Source of the DNA: Acanthaster planci
Lineage: Eukaryota; Echinodermata; Asteroidea; Valvatida; Acanthasteridae
Assembly: GCF_001949145.1 (NCBI RefSeq)
Contig: NW_019091742.1
Location: 68,278 to 112,840, forward strand
Direction of reading: 5' to 3'
DNA length: 44,563 nucleotides
Shown here: piece by piece, positions 21,237 through 31,766 of the stretch
Layout: each line of letters opens with the position of its first letter
Numbering within the stretch: position 1 is the stretch's first letter
Translations under genes and position numbers: made by a program
Notes under the pieces: generated by a model
Told to the model about the DNA's origin: nothing
Seen by the model: the letters and a program-made list of their open reading frames with translations, nothing else
Database searches by the model: none

Positions 21237-22346
21237 AACTCGATTAAAATTTTGCCAATGTTATTCAAGAGCTCGCCTTTATCGATTTTAACAGAAAAAG
21301 TCAATTCACTGATGTTCCTTTCGATTAACTTTTTAGGCGTTTCACAATGATTACGGGTGCAAGGCTCGGTAGCCATCACGTACAGCACGTCTAAAGATTG
21401 CCCGTTATAAAAATTGTCAAATGTATTTAATTGTTTGCAATGAATAAACGCGAGTTTCAATGGGTTCAAATCGTACTTGCCTTCGTAAATGACGTTGGGT
21501 AAAAGTTTTATTTTGGGTAAGTTTAATAGCTTGGACACTTCTTTGTTTAGTCGCAACTTGAGATTGGGGTCCGTAATGGCCAAAGTCACCCTTTTTAGAT
21601 TCCGAGTGAACCTTAAAAGAAACGCCCGGGATCGAGTTTAACAAAAAGTGAAACCAGTCCATGCCGTAATAACCGGGGGTACCACGATGCTTCCTCTTTG
21701 GCCCTGGGGTAATGGTTCGGATGAGCTTGGCGAATGAAGTCTGTCGTATATAGGTTCAGTTAGCCCCGTCAAAAACAGTCTTTTAGTTAATTCTCTTCTG
21801 GGTCTCCTGGGGGAGTTGGTGGTGGTGGTAGGTCGAGTCGGGGGATTCCCTTCGTTGATTTCATCTAAAGCTTGTCTTTGCCCCTCGAGCAGTGAAGCTG
21901 ATTTGATTTTTTTATCGTCGATATCAAAAGCTAAAAGAGCTCGCGTTTCAAATGGTTGTCTTTGGTTAAACTGATCTTCTAAAGTTGCGATTTATTGGTT
22001 TAGCTGCTCAATTTCATCAGCGATGATTCTGATTTCTTCCGCTAACTCACCTCTTTTATTTGCTTGGATCAATCTGTTTTTAGCTGTTTGTACGAATTCT
22101 GGATTGGGAGATGCGTCCGTTCTTTCCACTGAGGGTATACCGGGCGGTCGTTCGCCAAGTACTCCTGCGGGCCTACCGTCCAAGTTTGTATCCCACTCAA
22201 TTTCAGTGGCGTTTGTTACGTTAAAATATCCAGCTTCAAACTGAATATTCTTTACTCGGATGACCTTGTCGCCTTTGGTTGGTGATCTCGTTTTTCAATC
22301 TAAACGTCTGCTCGCTCTCGGTCAAGTAAAACGTGTGAGTCTCCAT
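21237..22346 (-). pseudogene. virus-like structural protein (WFDFILNAIPGV family), copy A
   Basis: It starts at ATG 22346 (METHTFYLTES), 4 bases after the stop of the TFIIB-like gene, with the promoter ACGTATATAATAAA overlapping that gene's last codons. A frameshift near 22260 leads to the frame 22183-21992 (a proline-rich then charged helical region), then a stop, a further helical part, then a conserved block (YYG-DWFHFLLNSIPGVSFKV, 21670-21600) and, after another shift, ITDPNLKLRLNKEVSKLLNL to the gap. Copy B contains two related genes in tandem. It lies next to the capsid-like gene; a penton or minor capsid role is possible but unproven. Confidence 0.45.
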
Positions 22347-22370
22347 TTTATTATATACGTTTTATACGTC
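22347..22370 (-). promoter_or_regulatory. leaderless TATA-like promoter of the minus-strand structural gene
   Basis: On the minus strand this reads ACGTATAAAACGTATATAAT then AAA directly before the ATG at 22346. Comparable boxes precede 17171 (TATATATTTAA), 17654 (ATTATAAAAGAGG), 18068, 18346 (ATCATAAAAGAA), 22842 (ATTAATAAA), 32036 (ATTATAAAAGAA), 34602 (ATTATAAAAG) and 36108 (ATTAATAAA). Confidence 0.6.
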
Positions 22371-22842
22371 GTTTGGCGAGGTTAAACTTTTCGAGGGCGT
22401 TTTTCCAGTGCTTATCCGAGACTTAAAAAAGGTCTTTCACTTTAGATTCGGTTTTCCCAGTGACGTCTTGATAACATACCGCGATTAAAGCCTTCAACGG
22501 TTTACCTCGAGAGATCTTACCGTTTAGAACTTGGTTTAACTTGTATTCTATTTCACCCTCTTCGCCGTTTTTAAAAGAAATGTTATACTTCTGCAACGTT
22601 TTTCTCGATTTTGGTGGTGGCGGTTTTCTCCAAACGTGATGATTAAAGTACCGATCTCCCACGTCTGCTGGGGTGTAAGAAGGAATCCACCCAAAAATTA
22701 GGCCGCAATGTTTACAAGCGTATTTTTCATCTATTTCGAGTATTTGGTGGTCGCAAGCGGGCATCGGTTGACTTTGTTTTTGTGATCCCGCTATGTGTAC
22801 TTCCTTTAGATTCAGCAAGTGACAAAGTTCCGCGTCAGTCAT
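22351..22842 (-). pseudogene. TFIIB-like zinc-ribbon transcription factor, one internal stop
   Basis: It starts at ATG 22842 after ATTAATAAA. A zinc-ribbon-like block (CDHQ, then YACKHCGLIFGW) lies near residues 29-50. It is followed by a lysine/proline linker and a helical region (YKLNQVLNGKISRGKPLKAL) that resembles the start of the TFIIB cyclin repeat. An in-frame TAA at 22423-22425 interrupts it; the same frame continues as VSDKHWKNALEKFN to the stop at 22351-22353. Full length would be about 163 aa. TFIIB-like or late transcription factors are carried by several large DNA virus groups. Such a factor would fit the uniform TATA-like boxes before the element's genes. Confidence 0.5.
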
Positions 22843-22959
22843 TTTATTAATAGTCCATTTATTTAAGGTGGTTGTAAATATAGCGTGTTTTGCTTTGAAC
22901 AGAGCTACGCTTTAAGTAGAGATCACGAGTTCAGACCGGAAAAGCAAGGGAAAATCCAT

Positions 22960-23415
22960 TTTTGTTTTGAGTGAGTGCTGGTGCAGGTCGGTGCCAGTCA
23001 GGAGTTCAGATCGGGCAAGTCTCGACTTGTTTGTGAGTGATTGCCAGTCACGAGTTGTTTACAGCCGGGGTCAAAAGTTCAAGGTCAGTGAAGCGAGCGG
23101 CGCTAGTCACGAGTTGTTTACAGCGAGCGAAGCAAAGCGACCAGAGGGAGCAGCGAGTATTACCGGTGTGTGTGGTGGGTGAAAGGGGGTTTTGGCTCAG
23201 AATGTATATATTTTAGAGCCGGGCTTTTTTTGTCGATGTACTACCCAGGGGTTTTTGGGGGGTAAAAACCTGGATTTCAAGTAATTTATATTTTTTCCCA
23301 TTTTTTCTCACCAAAAAGATTCCCACGATTTTTTGAGTCGATGTACTACCCAAGGGTTTTGAGCAAAAACGGGGTAAAAAGGGGCGTGTGGTCCATAACT
23401 GTCCCTTTCCTACTA
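22960..23415 (+). repeat. end repeat of virus-like element copy A
   Basis: Direct-orientation match to 232-565. It includes two GTCACGAGTTGTTTACAGC units (23047-23065, 23106-23124), GAGCGAAGC runs, and two GTCGATGTACTACCC blocks (23232 and 23337 onward). It ends in GGGGCGTGTGGTCC and TTTCCTACTACTCCAC. No inverted counterpart is visible at the left side of copy A, which fits its 5' truncation. Confidence 0.6.
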
Positions 23416-23699
23416 CTCCACCTAAGAGCTCAATATTAACGTGCTTAACAAGTGAGCATACCAAAAAAAAAGTGCTTGTATGAAGATTTCCATGGTGAAA
23501 TGGTTATTTTCCCCCTTGGCCAACCCAATTGTTAATTTTCTTGTACTTAGTATACGAAAGTTTTTCTTTTCAAAATAAAGTTAACAACGAATACCAAGTT
23601 TCATGTTTTAAAAAATTTCTTTTCCTGAACGAGTTCATTAATAAGTATGTGTATGATGTATGACCAGTAGATATTAAATTAATCAACCCTCCTTCACAA

Positions 23700-25372
23700 A
23701 CGTCGGTCAGCGCATAGTTCATTGTAAAGTCAAAAGAAGGCAAGTAATTGTGGCACTTGAACTCACATTCTGTGCATTGGAGGAGTAGGTGCTATAGCGA
23801 CGACTTTCACCGTTGATTAAGCTTCGGAAGATACAGGGTTTGTTAGATTTGTAATGGACGTAAGTAAATTTCTGGAAAGGTTTTTGGAAGTTGCAGTGGT
23901 GGATAAGGTTAGGATTTATTGTGTGACGGTTCACAGATAACGTAAGGTTGAGGAAATTGACGGGTTTGCCATTAACTACGAAGCTACTGGGATTGATTTA
24001 AGGTACAGTTTTGATAGAGTTTCCATGATTTTAGTGTTATCTGGAACGGACTTATCGGAGATGATGACCGTCGTCGATGTAACACACGAACAGAAAAATA
24101 TCATTGCGTCTTTAAGTTGACAAAACTTTAAATTCCCGTAGAGCAAGAACAAGATTTGCGATTTGGGCAGAGTGATAGCTGTACTCCGCTATTTTGTTTA
24201 TTCAGGCTTTTGTCTACCGAAAAATGGCTGAAGTTTTAAGGAAGTAAGAGAAATCATCGTGACTGGGGTTATAAAGCGCCGTGATTAGGAAGAGGGCGTC
24301 ATAGACGTCACTGTGTTCAATATTAAAGTAGATTCTCGAAATCAAATTATACGAAGGACAACTCGTCACAAAAGCCAACGTTTAGAGTGTGCAAGGAGTC
24401 GATCAATGGCATTGAACTGGTTTTAATGGGCCATGGAAATTGGTTTTTTTGTGAATTTAGTTTTAAAATCCCGGCGCAGTGACACGACTATGTGCAATGA
24501 TAATGGGTCTCTCTTTCAGAGTTTTTTTTCGTTATCAGGGGTTGGGTTTCAGTCCATTTATGGACTTTAGGCAGTAGATCAATGGATGGGAGTTTGTATT
24601 TGTTAGCAGCGAGTACTCCATGAATAGCAGTTCGATCAGAGGGAGCGTGAGGGGAATTACTGCTGGCAAAGATAGTTTTCAGCTGTTTGTATGCAAATTA
24701 GATCAACGAATCAATATCTTATTGACTGTGTTAATGCAAGAGTATGTGTTAGAGTGCAGTTGCCTCTTGTATTCTTGGACGTACCAGTGAACACTAGTGA
24801 AACAGACCCATTTTTTTATTGTAAATTCTGATTACTACTTTCTTGCCTCAAGCTACCGTTTTAATTTCATTAGTATTGTTTAGAGTAAAAGTGTTCTTGT
24901 ACACATACTGGTGACCCATTGCATCAACGAGTGATGGTAGCTTAAGTTTTGTTCAAATTCACGACATTGGTTTTGGCAGAGGGGAGGTGGTGGACGAGTT
25001 CATACTCTTGGTAAGTAAGCAAAAGGGTGACTGCACGGTGTAACTTTGTGGGAAGAAGATCGGTGGGTGGGAGATTATAATTGTACATAGATAGAAATAA
25101 ATTTGAAGGTTAGTGAAGTAATGAAAGCAAAACGCTTTTCCGGTTGAGGTCATTTCTTGGGCTCTTTTCCGTTCTTTGAACAGTTTGTTCATCAAAATTT
25201 TTTCATGGATTGAGATTCGCTTCTTTGTAGCAATGTATAGCCTCTGGACTCTGAGTTTGTAGTTTCGATGCTTGGATGTTCGGAGTTGATTGTTTTCCTT
25301 ACTGAATCTGCCGTTTACCGCGATTAGAATATCATGGATCGTTTTACTCCAAGACATCGTCAGGGCTTTCAA
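23700..25372 (-). mobile_element. decayed Penelope-like retroelement
   Basis: The minus strand, in shifting frames, shows a basic N-terminal region (25372-25100, NQLRTSKHRNYKLRVQRLY), then YKLPSIDLLPKVHKW (about 24590), ERPIIIAHSRV (about 24480), a region near 24200 matching the finger/palm, and FVCYIDDG (about 24080), the RT catalytic YIDD. It continues with NFLNLTLSVNRHTINPN and HCNFQKP, then IFRSLINGESRRYS (23934-23800). This order is that of Penelope-like RTs. Several stops separate the pieces. A GIY-YIG endonuclease was not found; it may lie in the decayed 3' part or be absent. Confidence 0.6.
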
Positions 25373-25757
25373 GTTCTGGATTTCATTATCTATCTAAACA
25401 GGTAAAAATTCCAGAAAAGTACAATGACAACACTCATGTTATTGCCTAAGCAACAGTTTCCATAAGTTTGACTGCCAGCAGCGGTTGAGAGAGGTTTGTC
25501 ATGAAAATCGACTTTACACCAAGCAGGTAGTAATGAAAAATGCCACACTATTGACATCTATGTTTCATCAACCAGCATCGAGAGGGAGGTCATCCTATGC
25601 ATGTATATCAGGAAACAGTGATGTGTCATTGCGGAGGGGTCTTTGTTTTTTCAATTTGTTTACAAAGAAAAATCAAGGGACAAACAGGAAAATAGTATTT
25701 GGTATATTTACTTATCAAATACCAAACCTTAATACACCACCAAAGAAAAGCAAGCAT

Positions 25758-25883
25758 ATGAGGACAGTATGGCTTTCGGTTTTATTTGTGGTAACAGCAT
25801 CTTGTGTAAGTGCAAAGCCACACTTGCTTTTGAACTTGCTTCTTCCACATCAAAAGCCAGACAATCCACATATCACAAATTAA
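25758..25883 (+). CDS. possible short secreted peptide or first exon
   Basis: An ATG at 25758 opens a 41-aa frame with an n-region MRT, a hydrophobic core (VWLSVLFVVTASCV) and a SA-K cleavage-like site, followed by a leucine/proline/histidine-rich tail. It looks like a signal peptide plus a short mature peptide. The upstream in-frame extension to 25485 is not needed. No splice partner found; it may be chance. Confidence 0.25.
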   Translation: MRTVWLSVLFVVTASCVSAKPHLLLNLLLPHQKPDNPHITN

Positions 25884-26379
25884 ACAAAAGACGATAAATT
25901 CTGATTTGTTATATTATTAGAGAACGGAAATTACTACTCACCTTTCCATCTTCCAGGAGACGTGGGTATTTTTCTAGGATTTCCAAAACTGTTCCCCCGA
26001 GATCCATCGTCAGTCTAATCCACCACCGTTAGCGTGGTCATGCTGTGTCCATCATGTACTGGGAACAATTTCTTTCAGGAGCTTTGTTGTGCTTCATCCA
26101 TTCCACCCGCACTGAACCTTCTTCATATGACAGCAGTGCTGATAAATGTGTTAGCATAATTATGGATGATACCCAGAGATGCCACAGGGCCCGCTCGAAA
26201 ACAGATTTTAGAAAGGGAAAAGTAAAGGGAGACGCTTGACCCCAATACCTTGTTCATCCATACTCTTTAAGCCAATTGATACCTTTCAATGTTTGTCAGT
26301 ACTCTTCAATTCTAACCCTTTTAAAATGTACATTGTGCCATATTTAAATTTAACAAACCCAAACCTGTTTCTTCTTGGT

Positions 26380-27601
26380 TTTCACAATTGGTTCCATAGA
26401 TGGGGGCTGTGCTGCATGCAGATCACTTTTGCCAACGACCTCCTCAAATTTGTGGAAGTGTTTGCCAGTGGGGTTCAAAACTGGGTCATGGAGTTGGCCA
26501 GTTCTATCAACCTAGTCCCACCCAAGACGAGGCTCAGGGCAACACAAAAGGGTTTTTGCACCTAAATAATCATGTGGATTATAAAAGCAGAGCCTTAATG
26601 AATTAAGGACACAATTAAGGTATTGGAAAAAACTCAATGCAGAAAATGCTTTCAGATTGCACCTACATATAGACAGGTTCATGTATTGGGTTCATGCACA
26701 ATACCTTTTGATCTGGAAGGAGTATGTTCTTTCAATGCAATGTGCTGCTACCCATTTGTGATATGTTTTCTTCAGCCCTTAGTTTGTCAGCTTCTGACAA
26801 TAATCAGAAAAAGACTTCCCCCAGTTCGCTAATCTGCTGATCATCAACAGGGAAGGCGGACACTGGCTCTCCTTTCAAACTCAACCTCTAAAATCTCTGC
26901 TCATTAATGGCTTATTGGAAAGTTCAAATACGAACCCAACATTTCTGGGAGAGGGAACTGCAAAGCATATCGGTGTTTACCTGTATGGGTTTCAAAGATT
27001 CTTTCCGTTCGACAGCAAGCTTTGGGTCAGAACTACCAGCCTCTCGGATTGCAGCTACTCCTACAAGTGATTTCAACTTCTGTCCTGTCTCTTGACTGCA
27101 GTTCTCTCTCTCCAAGGCACAGTTTTGTAGACTCAAGTTGAGAAGTGACATCCATTGCTTTGCCAAGTTGATCCAGCTCTGGCCTGGGGCACATCGACAT
27201 GCAACCAAGAGGTCCAGATTCAGCAATTTAAATTCTGCAATGTGAGAGCATTTTACATGTTCAAGTGTGATTCTCTGGTCTGTACCGTCATCACTGAACT
27301 ATGCGAACACTGAAGGTACACCCCCTGGAAGATTTCGGAGAATGTGCACATTTGCTGCACCGTGGCGCGAAGGTCTTGATGACTGAAAGGCACTGTCATT
27401 CACTGACACATTGATTTTCCCTCTGTAAAATGACGCTTTTGACGACTGGGGAATCTCAAAATCATAGTACACAGATGGGGTAAGAGAGCTCTTCTTAGGA
27501 ATATCGTGGTATTCAGCCTGATGGCTTGTAGTGGTTGGAGCTAAAGATGACCGTCCTCTCACACCTGTGCTCAAAATATGGCCTGGTTCTCCAAAGGGCA
27601 C
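26380..27601 (-). pseudogene. broken transposase-like protein (APGQSW family)
   Basis: A minus-strand frame from 27601 has an in-frame TAG at 27299 and continues as FSDDGTDQRITLEHV and LLVACRCAPGQSWINLAKQW with SLLNLSLQNCALERE. It ends with a splice-like CAG/GTAAAC near 26980, and a further piece at about 26500-26400 reads DPVLNPTGKHFHKFEEVVG. I recall this arrangement (SDGGPDH..., APG-SW-NP-ER-MS-LN) from an unnamed, dispersed protein family in fish, amphioxus and corals, probably transposase-derived. In this copy the position usually occupied by a conserved acidic residue before the MS-LN block is K (AKQW). It is inactive by the stop. Confidence 0.4.
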
Positions 27602-27925
27602 TTAACTTTGTCATCACTGAACATTAAGCAACATCTTACTCGACCCAGCATGATTACGAACCTTTACAGGTACATCAGAAGGGCTGCTACATAGTGATTA
27701 TCTAGATGTGAGGCTCTCAGCTGGCGCACCTGAATCTTGTACTGCACTGGAGTATCGATTCGTTGCCTGAATATTTCAACTGACTTGTTACTCTAATGGC
27801 ATTTTTAAACATTACAATTAGTTTTCACAAGGCATAGTTGGGCAATATTTTTGTGAGTAAACAGAAAGAGAGACTTTTTTTCCAACAACTTTAGCATGAA
27901 GAAAAAAAATCATTTCTATTTCTAT

Positions 27926-29033
27926 TCAAACCTTGCGCTTTCGCCGTCGTCTTTTCTTCTTCGTACGTTTCTGCACCGAGTGTCTCCTCTTGGTTTGCCT
28001 CCAGGATGAAACATAGGGAGAATTTGGTTTTGGCAAGGAAACGCCATTCCCGAATTCCCTGAAGCGATGTGTCGGACCATGCACTTGAGAGTATGCAATA
28101 TGTGCCATTGCACTGTGCGGCTTGTCAGCAGGGGTAGATTTCGGCTTGAATGGAGCTAGCCCATATATCTTGAAATCCTCACCCTGGACATTAATGCTGA
28201 TCCGCCTCATCCTCTTCTTTACCGACGAAACAGACGGCATCTTCATTCGTCTTGGTTGGCTTGCACAACCAATGTCCTTGGGAGGAGGAAGCATTGAGGG
28301 ACGCAATTTGGTTGTTTCTGCTGGAGTTGACTTGGGCTTCTTCACCCGCATTGGTCTCCGTACCAACCTGCGCAGCTCTGGAGGCTCAAACCGTCTTGTG
28401 TCGTTGCAGGAGCTTTTTCCAGAAATTGGTGAAAGCATCCTGGCATATCTCTCTAGATGGCCCTCAACCACCGCACCAAGTAGGGAATTCCCATCCCAAT
28501 TCAAGTGAAGGCCATCTCTGGCAAAATGCCAATGTTAAAACTTGTCGCCACTGTCAAAAAAATGACAACCAAGCTGCCCACAAACATTCCCCAAGTGAAT
28601 GTTGTAGCTCACACGTGAGGCCTCCAAACTTTCACTGTCCTGCCGAGGAAGAATTCAACTGCACACCAGCTTAGCAGTTGGAAAGATCTCGCGTAAGGTG
28701 GTGATGAGTTCCCTGAAATGCTTCAAGTTGCTGTGCAGGAAACCCCACTCTAAATCGTTTGTTCCGACATGGATTACAACAATGTCAGGCGTAGTTGTAT
28801 ACATGTCACGACACTGAAGCAAATGCTTTCGAAGGCCCGAAATTGTTGCACCGCGGCGAGTTGCTACCTCCACATCAACTAATTCAGTTGTGATGTTTTC
28901 TTTGAGGTACTTTGTTAGGGAATCTCCAAGTATGAGAGCTCTAGCCTTTCATATAGGCTCCCAACATGATCGCGTTGGCTGATCTAGTGATGCTGGCTGT
29001 GGTGGGACTGGCCATGGTGGTGGACGGCCTGAC
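27926..29033 (-). pseudogene. SGNH/GDSL hydrolase-like protein with three in-frame stops
   Basis: The exon begins after TTTGTAG at 29033. In one continuous frame it shows ALILGDSLTKYL (block I with GDS), VVIHVGTNDLEW (block III with GTND), FFDSGDKF, and DGLHLNWDG (block V with D-x2-H), in correct order for an SGNH esterase. It is followed by a proline/lysine-rich region and a very basic C-terminus (KKRRRRKRK). In-frame stops lie near 28950, at 28655-28657 and at 28535-28537. SGNH domains of this type occur in several retroelement families (some CR1 ORF1, Ngaro/DIRS). The basic tail suggests a nucleic-acid-binding element protein rather than a metabolic enzyme. Confidence 0.55.
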
Positions 29034-30874
29034 CTACAAACGAACAAAAAGATGCATGTATTTTCAGTGGTTACATGTGTACATCCACATGTAACACTAA
29101 AACCTTTAGTTTCATCACAATGTTCAGCAATATAAAAAGAAACATGTTTTCTTTGGGCTCATAGACACAAGGTACATGTAACTCATATAATTTTGGAGGC
29201 AACAAGCAACAACATGGAAATGATGGGGTTTTTTTGTTTTGCGTTTCATACAAAAGTGTATATTAAACATTGACATTTTCAAGAAATCAAAGTAATGGAA
29301 AAACTTGATTTTCAACTGAAAACTACAGTACAAGGCCTATTTCAAAATAAGGCAATTAAGAAGGCATGAAAGCGTCAGGCTGCAACAATTTTTCCACTTT
29401 TTTCCAAATTCATGCATTAATTACTCATAAAAATACAAACGAGTAGGCCTTAGTCGAACAATTGTATTATTAAAAGGCCTAGCATGAATCATTATATTTG
29501 AACTTGATGTAAAAAATTGGCCTGTTACAGTGTTGAGCCTATTTGCTTAGCATTTACATGCACAGTAATTCACATGTACTGTACACCTGTAGTACATGTA
29601 GGCTGCACTGTACCTTATTACCAACGCACACAACGCACGTGCTCTATAAAAAAATTCCTGAAAAAGATGAAATCTCGTGCGCAAAAAGTGTCACAGAAAA
29701 AGTGCACGCACTTCGCCCACATGCTAAAATTTAAACCAAATGAAAGCTTATCGCTTTCTCTTTCGATCTGTAGTGATAGTTTTCGTCATTGTTACCTAGT
29801 CCAGTCAGGGCGCAGCAAATAAAAACGCAAATGAAAACAGCCACAGCATTACGCCTAAACTTTAGACGTGCAAAAAAACGGCTAAAAAGTGGTTTAAACT
29901 GGGTATTTTTACCACCATTCGAATCGGAAAAACGTGTTCCTTCTACTGACCACGCCATCTTGGATGCCCACTACTTCTTTTAGAACCTGTAGTTCGTTAC
30001 AAAAGATCGGTTGAAATCTCGCAACAACGCGCGGAACTCTCGCAGCTATTTCGTACACGTACGTTTGGCTGAGCACATAAAGTTCGGGATTTGACCTCAT
30101 TATCGCGAGCGCTGCGGACTGACTGAGTCTAGTTGGACATTTCCTTCATGGAAAAACATAAATTTTCCAAATCATTAGTATCAATTTGGCCTTGTTAAAA
30201 GTCTGAATCCCCCAATCAATATCTGTGCATTTATATTGGTAACATTAGGCACGAATTTGTATGTCAATGTATAAATGTTAGTAGGCCTAATAAGTAAGGG
30301 GCCTAGCAACAGTACGCCTAGGCCTACACTATCTTTGCGCGAAACTTCAACTCATCCAACCATGCACCAACCAATCAACAGGTCTGCATGTACATGTAGC
30401 GTTTTCATTGTGTATGCTAACTCTAAAGGTCACACAAACACCATATTGACCTCTAAACAGGGGAGTAGCCTAGTGACGTTTAATAAAATGCAGGCAGTAT
30501 CTATCTTCTTGACCTTAGTTATTGTACATGTAGTTGTTAGTAGGCCTTCATGTACTAACGTAGGCCTGTAAGGAATAAATCTTCATACTCGTAGCATCCT
30601 AGCTCTATGCTCATAGGACTTGAATACATGCTCGAAACTACATGTACATGTATGACAGAAGAGTTAAAATGAAATTTGTGTAAAGTATAAAAGTGGACAT
30701 GAGGTATATAATATGCAGCTACATGAACAAATAAGGTCTACAAGTTGCAATGTATACAGTGTATGTAACATATGACAAGTAATAAATTATACATGTAGAG
30801 TGATCAGAGCTGACTGACTGTAAATATTTCATTTGTAAAGCTTTTATTTCATTTAATTTGCAGGAGGCAGGTGT
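29034..30874. other. no recognisable gene; acatgta-type simple repeats
   Basis: Short frames only. Scattered acatgtacatgta-type repeats (for example around 30390 and 30640). It may contain the 3' part of the broken transposon that lies at 30875-31647. Confidence 0.4.
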
Positions 30875-31647
30875 TCATTCCTCGTGCGGTTTTGTAATCA
30901 TGCTGCCCTGAATTTCTGGGGTGGTGCTGCTGATGTGATGCAGTTCCATTGTAGTGAGGAGGCGTTTCAGCTGGTCTCGCATGCCGTGGACTACTTTTCC
31001 TGTGCGATTGAATTCGGTATGAGCTCCCCTCCTTGCTCATTTAGCACAGCGAATCCAAAACACGAACCGCTGCAGTTTGTCAAGGGCATGGTCCTCAAGA
31101 AGGTGCATTATAGGGGTGATGGACGCTGTGGGAAGTGGCTTTGGTATGACTCCATAAACCTAGTGATGCATCGACCTTAAAATTGAAAGTACATGTAGAT
31201 AAATTAATGTGCAGTTTTAACCAATTAGCAACCGAAATAGTTTTCACACTCAAAAAATTAAAAAGGAATGAAACAATAGACTGCTTACATGACCAATGTG
31301 TTTACATGCCATTACATGACTTACAAAGGATATTTCATGATTTCATTTGTTGCAGAGTGTGCTGAAGTAGAGAAATGCAAAGAAGACTGTTGTCAGTACA
31401 TTAGTCTTCCGCACAGTTGCTCTGCACCAAATGAGATAAGGAATACCCATAATACATGCATGTCAATTGATAACATGTAAACATTGGTCACACAGCTGGT
31501 CTTTTAATTTGCTTACCAATCCTTTTCAGGTCCTCCTCGTCGATTGGTCTGCTGTGGTTTATCCCGTGATGGACATCAGCGAAGTTCATCAACACTTCGT
31601 GGAAGCTGGCTTCTAGTCTTGCAGCATCACGGATAAGCTTCTGATGT
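30875..31647 (-). pseudogene. second N-RAG-TP-like transposase, last two exons only
   Basis: Two minus-strand pieces match exons 9 and 10 of the intact gene at 5917-10368. The first is 31647-31517 (KLIRDAARLEASFHEVL, ending DEEDLKRI before a GTAAGC donor, compare MEEEDINTLG). The second is about 31175-30875 (ITPIMHLLEDHA; FAVLNEQGGELI; LKRLLTTMELHH; compare KMHILESHVVPW; GFHGEQGGESVH). The second piece needs frame changes around 31045-31000, and an in-frame TGA falls there. Upstream exons are absent: at about 31648 the sequence passes directly into virus-like element copy B. It is a diverged family member, not a recent duplicate. Confidence 0.65.
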
Positions 31648-31766
31648 CGAGAAACCAATTAGTTCAACCAAAAAGCGAGCGAAACAAAGCAAACTCGAGC
31701 CAAGCAAATAAAATTTAAGAACAGATTTTAGACCTGGAATAAATTTAAGATTCCTTATTACTAAAT

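Larger units (their letters stand above)
15150..23415. mobile_element. integrated virus-like element, copy A (5'-truncated)
   Basis: An intronless cluster of closely spaced ORFs in two convergent blocks: plus strand 15150-19308, minus strand 22842-19360. It ends at the repeat 22960-23415. The plus block holds a structural candidate, packaging ATPase, zinc protein, HNH-like protein, a 149-aa protein, three short proteins and a coiled-coil/membrane protein. The minus block holds a TFIIB-like factor, a structural candidate, a capsid-like gene and a membrane tail. Start codons follow TATA-like boxes at very short distance. The left end lacks the terminal repeat and begins inside a coding remnant, so it is truncated. 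The 853-base assembly gap 20384-21236 probably covers the genes seen at 33700-34600 in copy B. It has no recognisable polymerase or integrase. Dead as a virus: most longer genes carry stops or frameshifts. Confidence 0.75.

Noticed and set aside
20273-21589. A 438-codon minus-strand frame (and a 323-codon plus-strand frame) across the gap
   Set aside because: Most codons are N. The real coding pieces on either side belong to two different genes.
15150-23415. Bacterial or viral contamination of the assembly
   Set aside because: Copy B passes directly into an exon of an animal transposase gene, and copy A lies on the same scaffold among animal retroelements. The intact 37-N and 853-N gaps leave a small chance of misjoining.
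15150-23415. Classical Maverick/Polinton
   Set aside because: I looked for protein-primed DNA polymerase, retroviral-type integrase and adenain-like protease motifs in both copies and saw none. They may have been lost with the truncated part.
29580-30660. acatgtacatgta repeats as a CRISPR-like or regulatory array
   Set aside because: Irregular spacing and palindromic tetranucleotide composition; the same motif is scattered over the whole window as a simple repeat.
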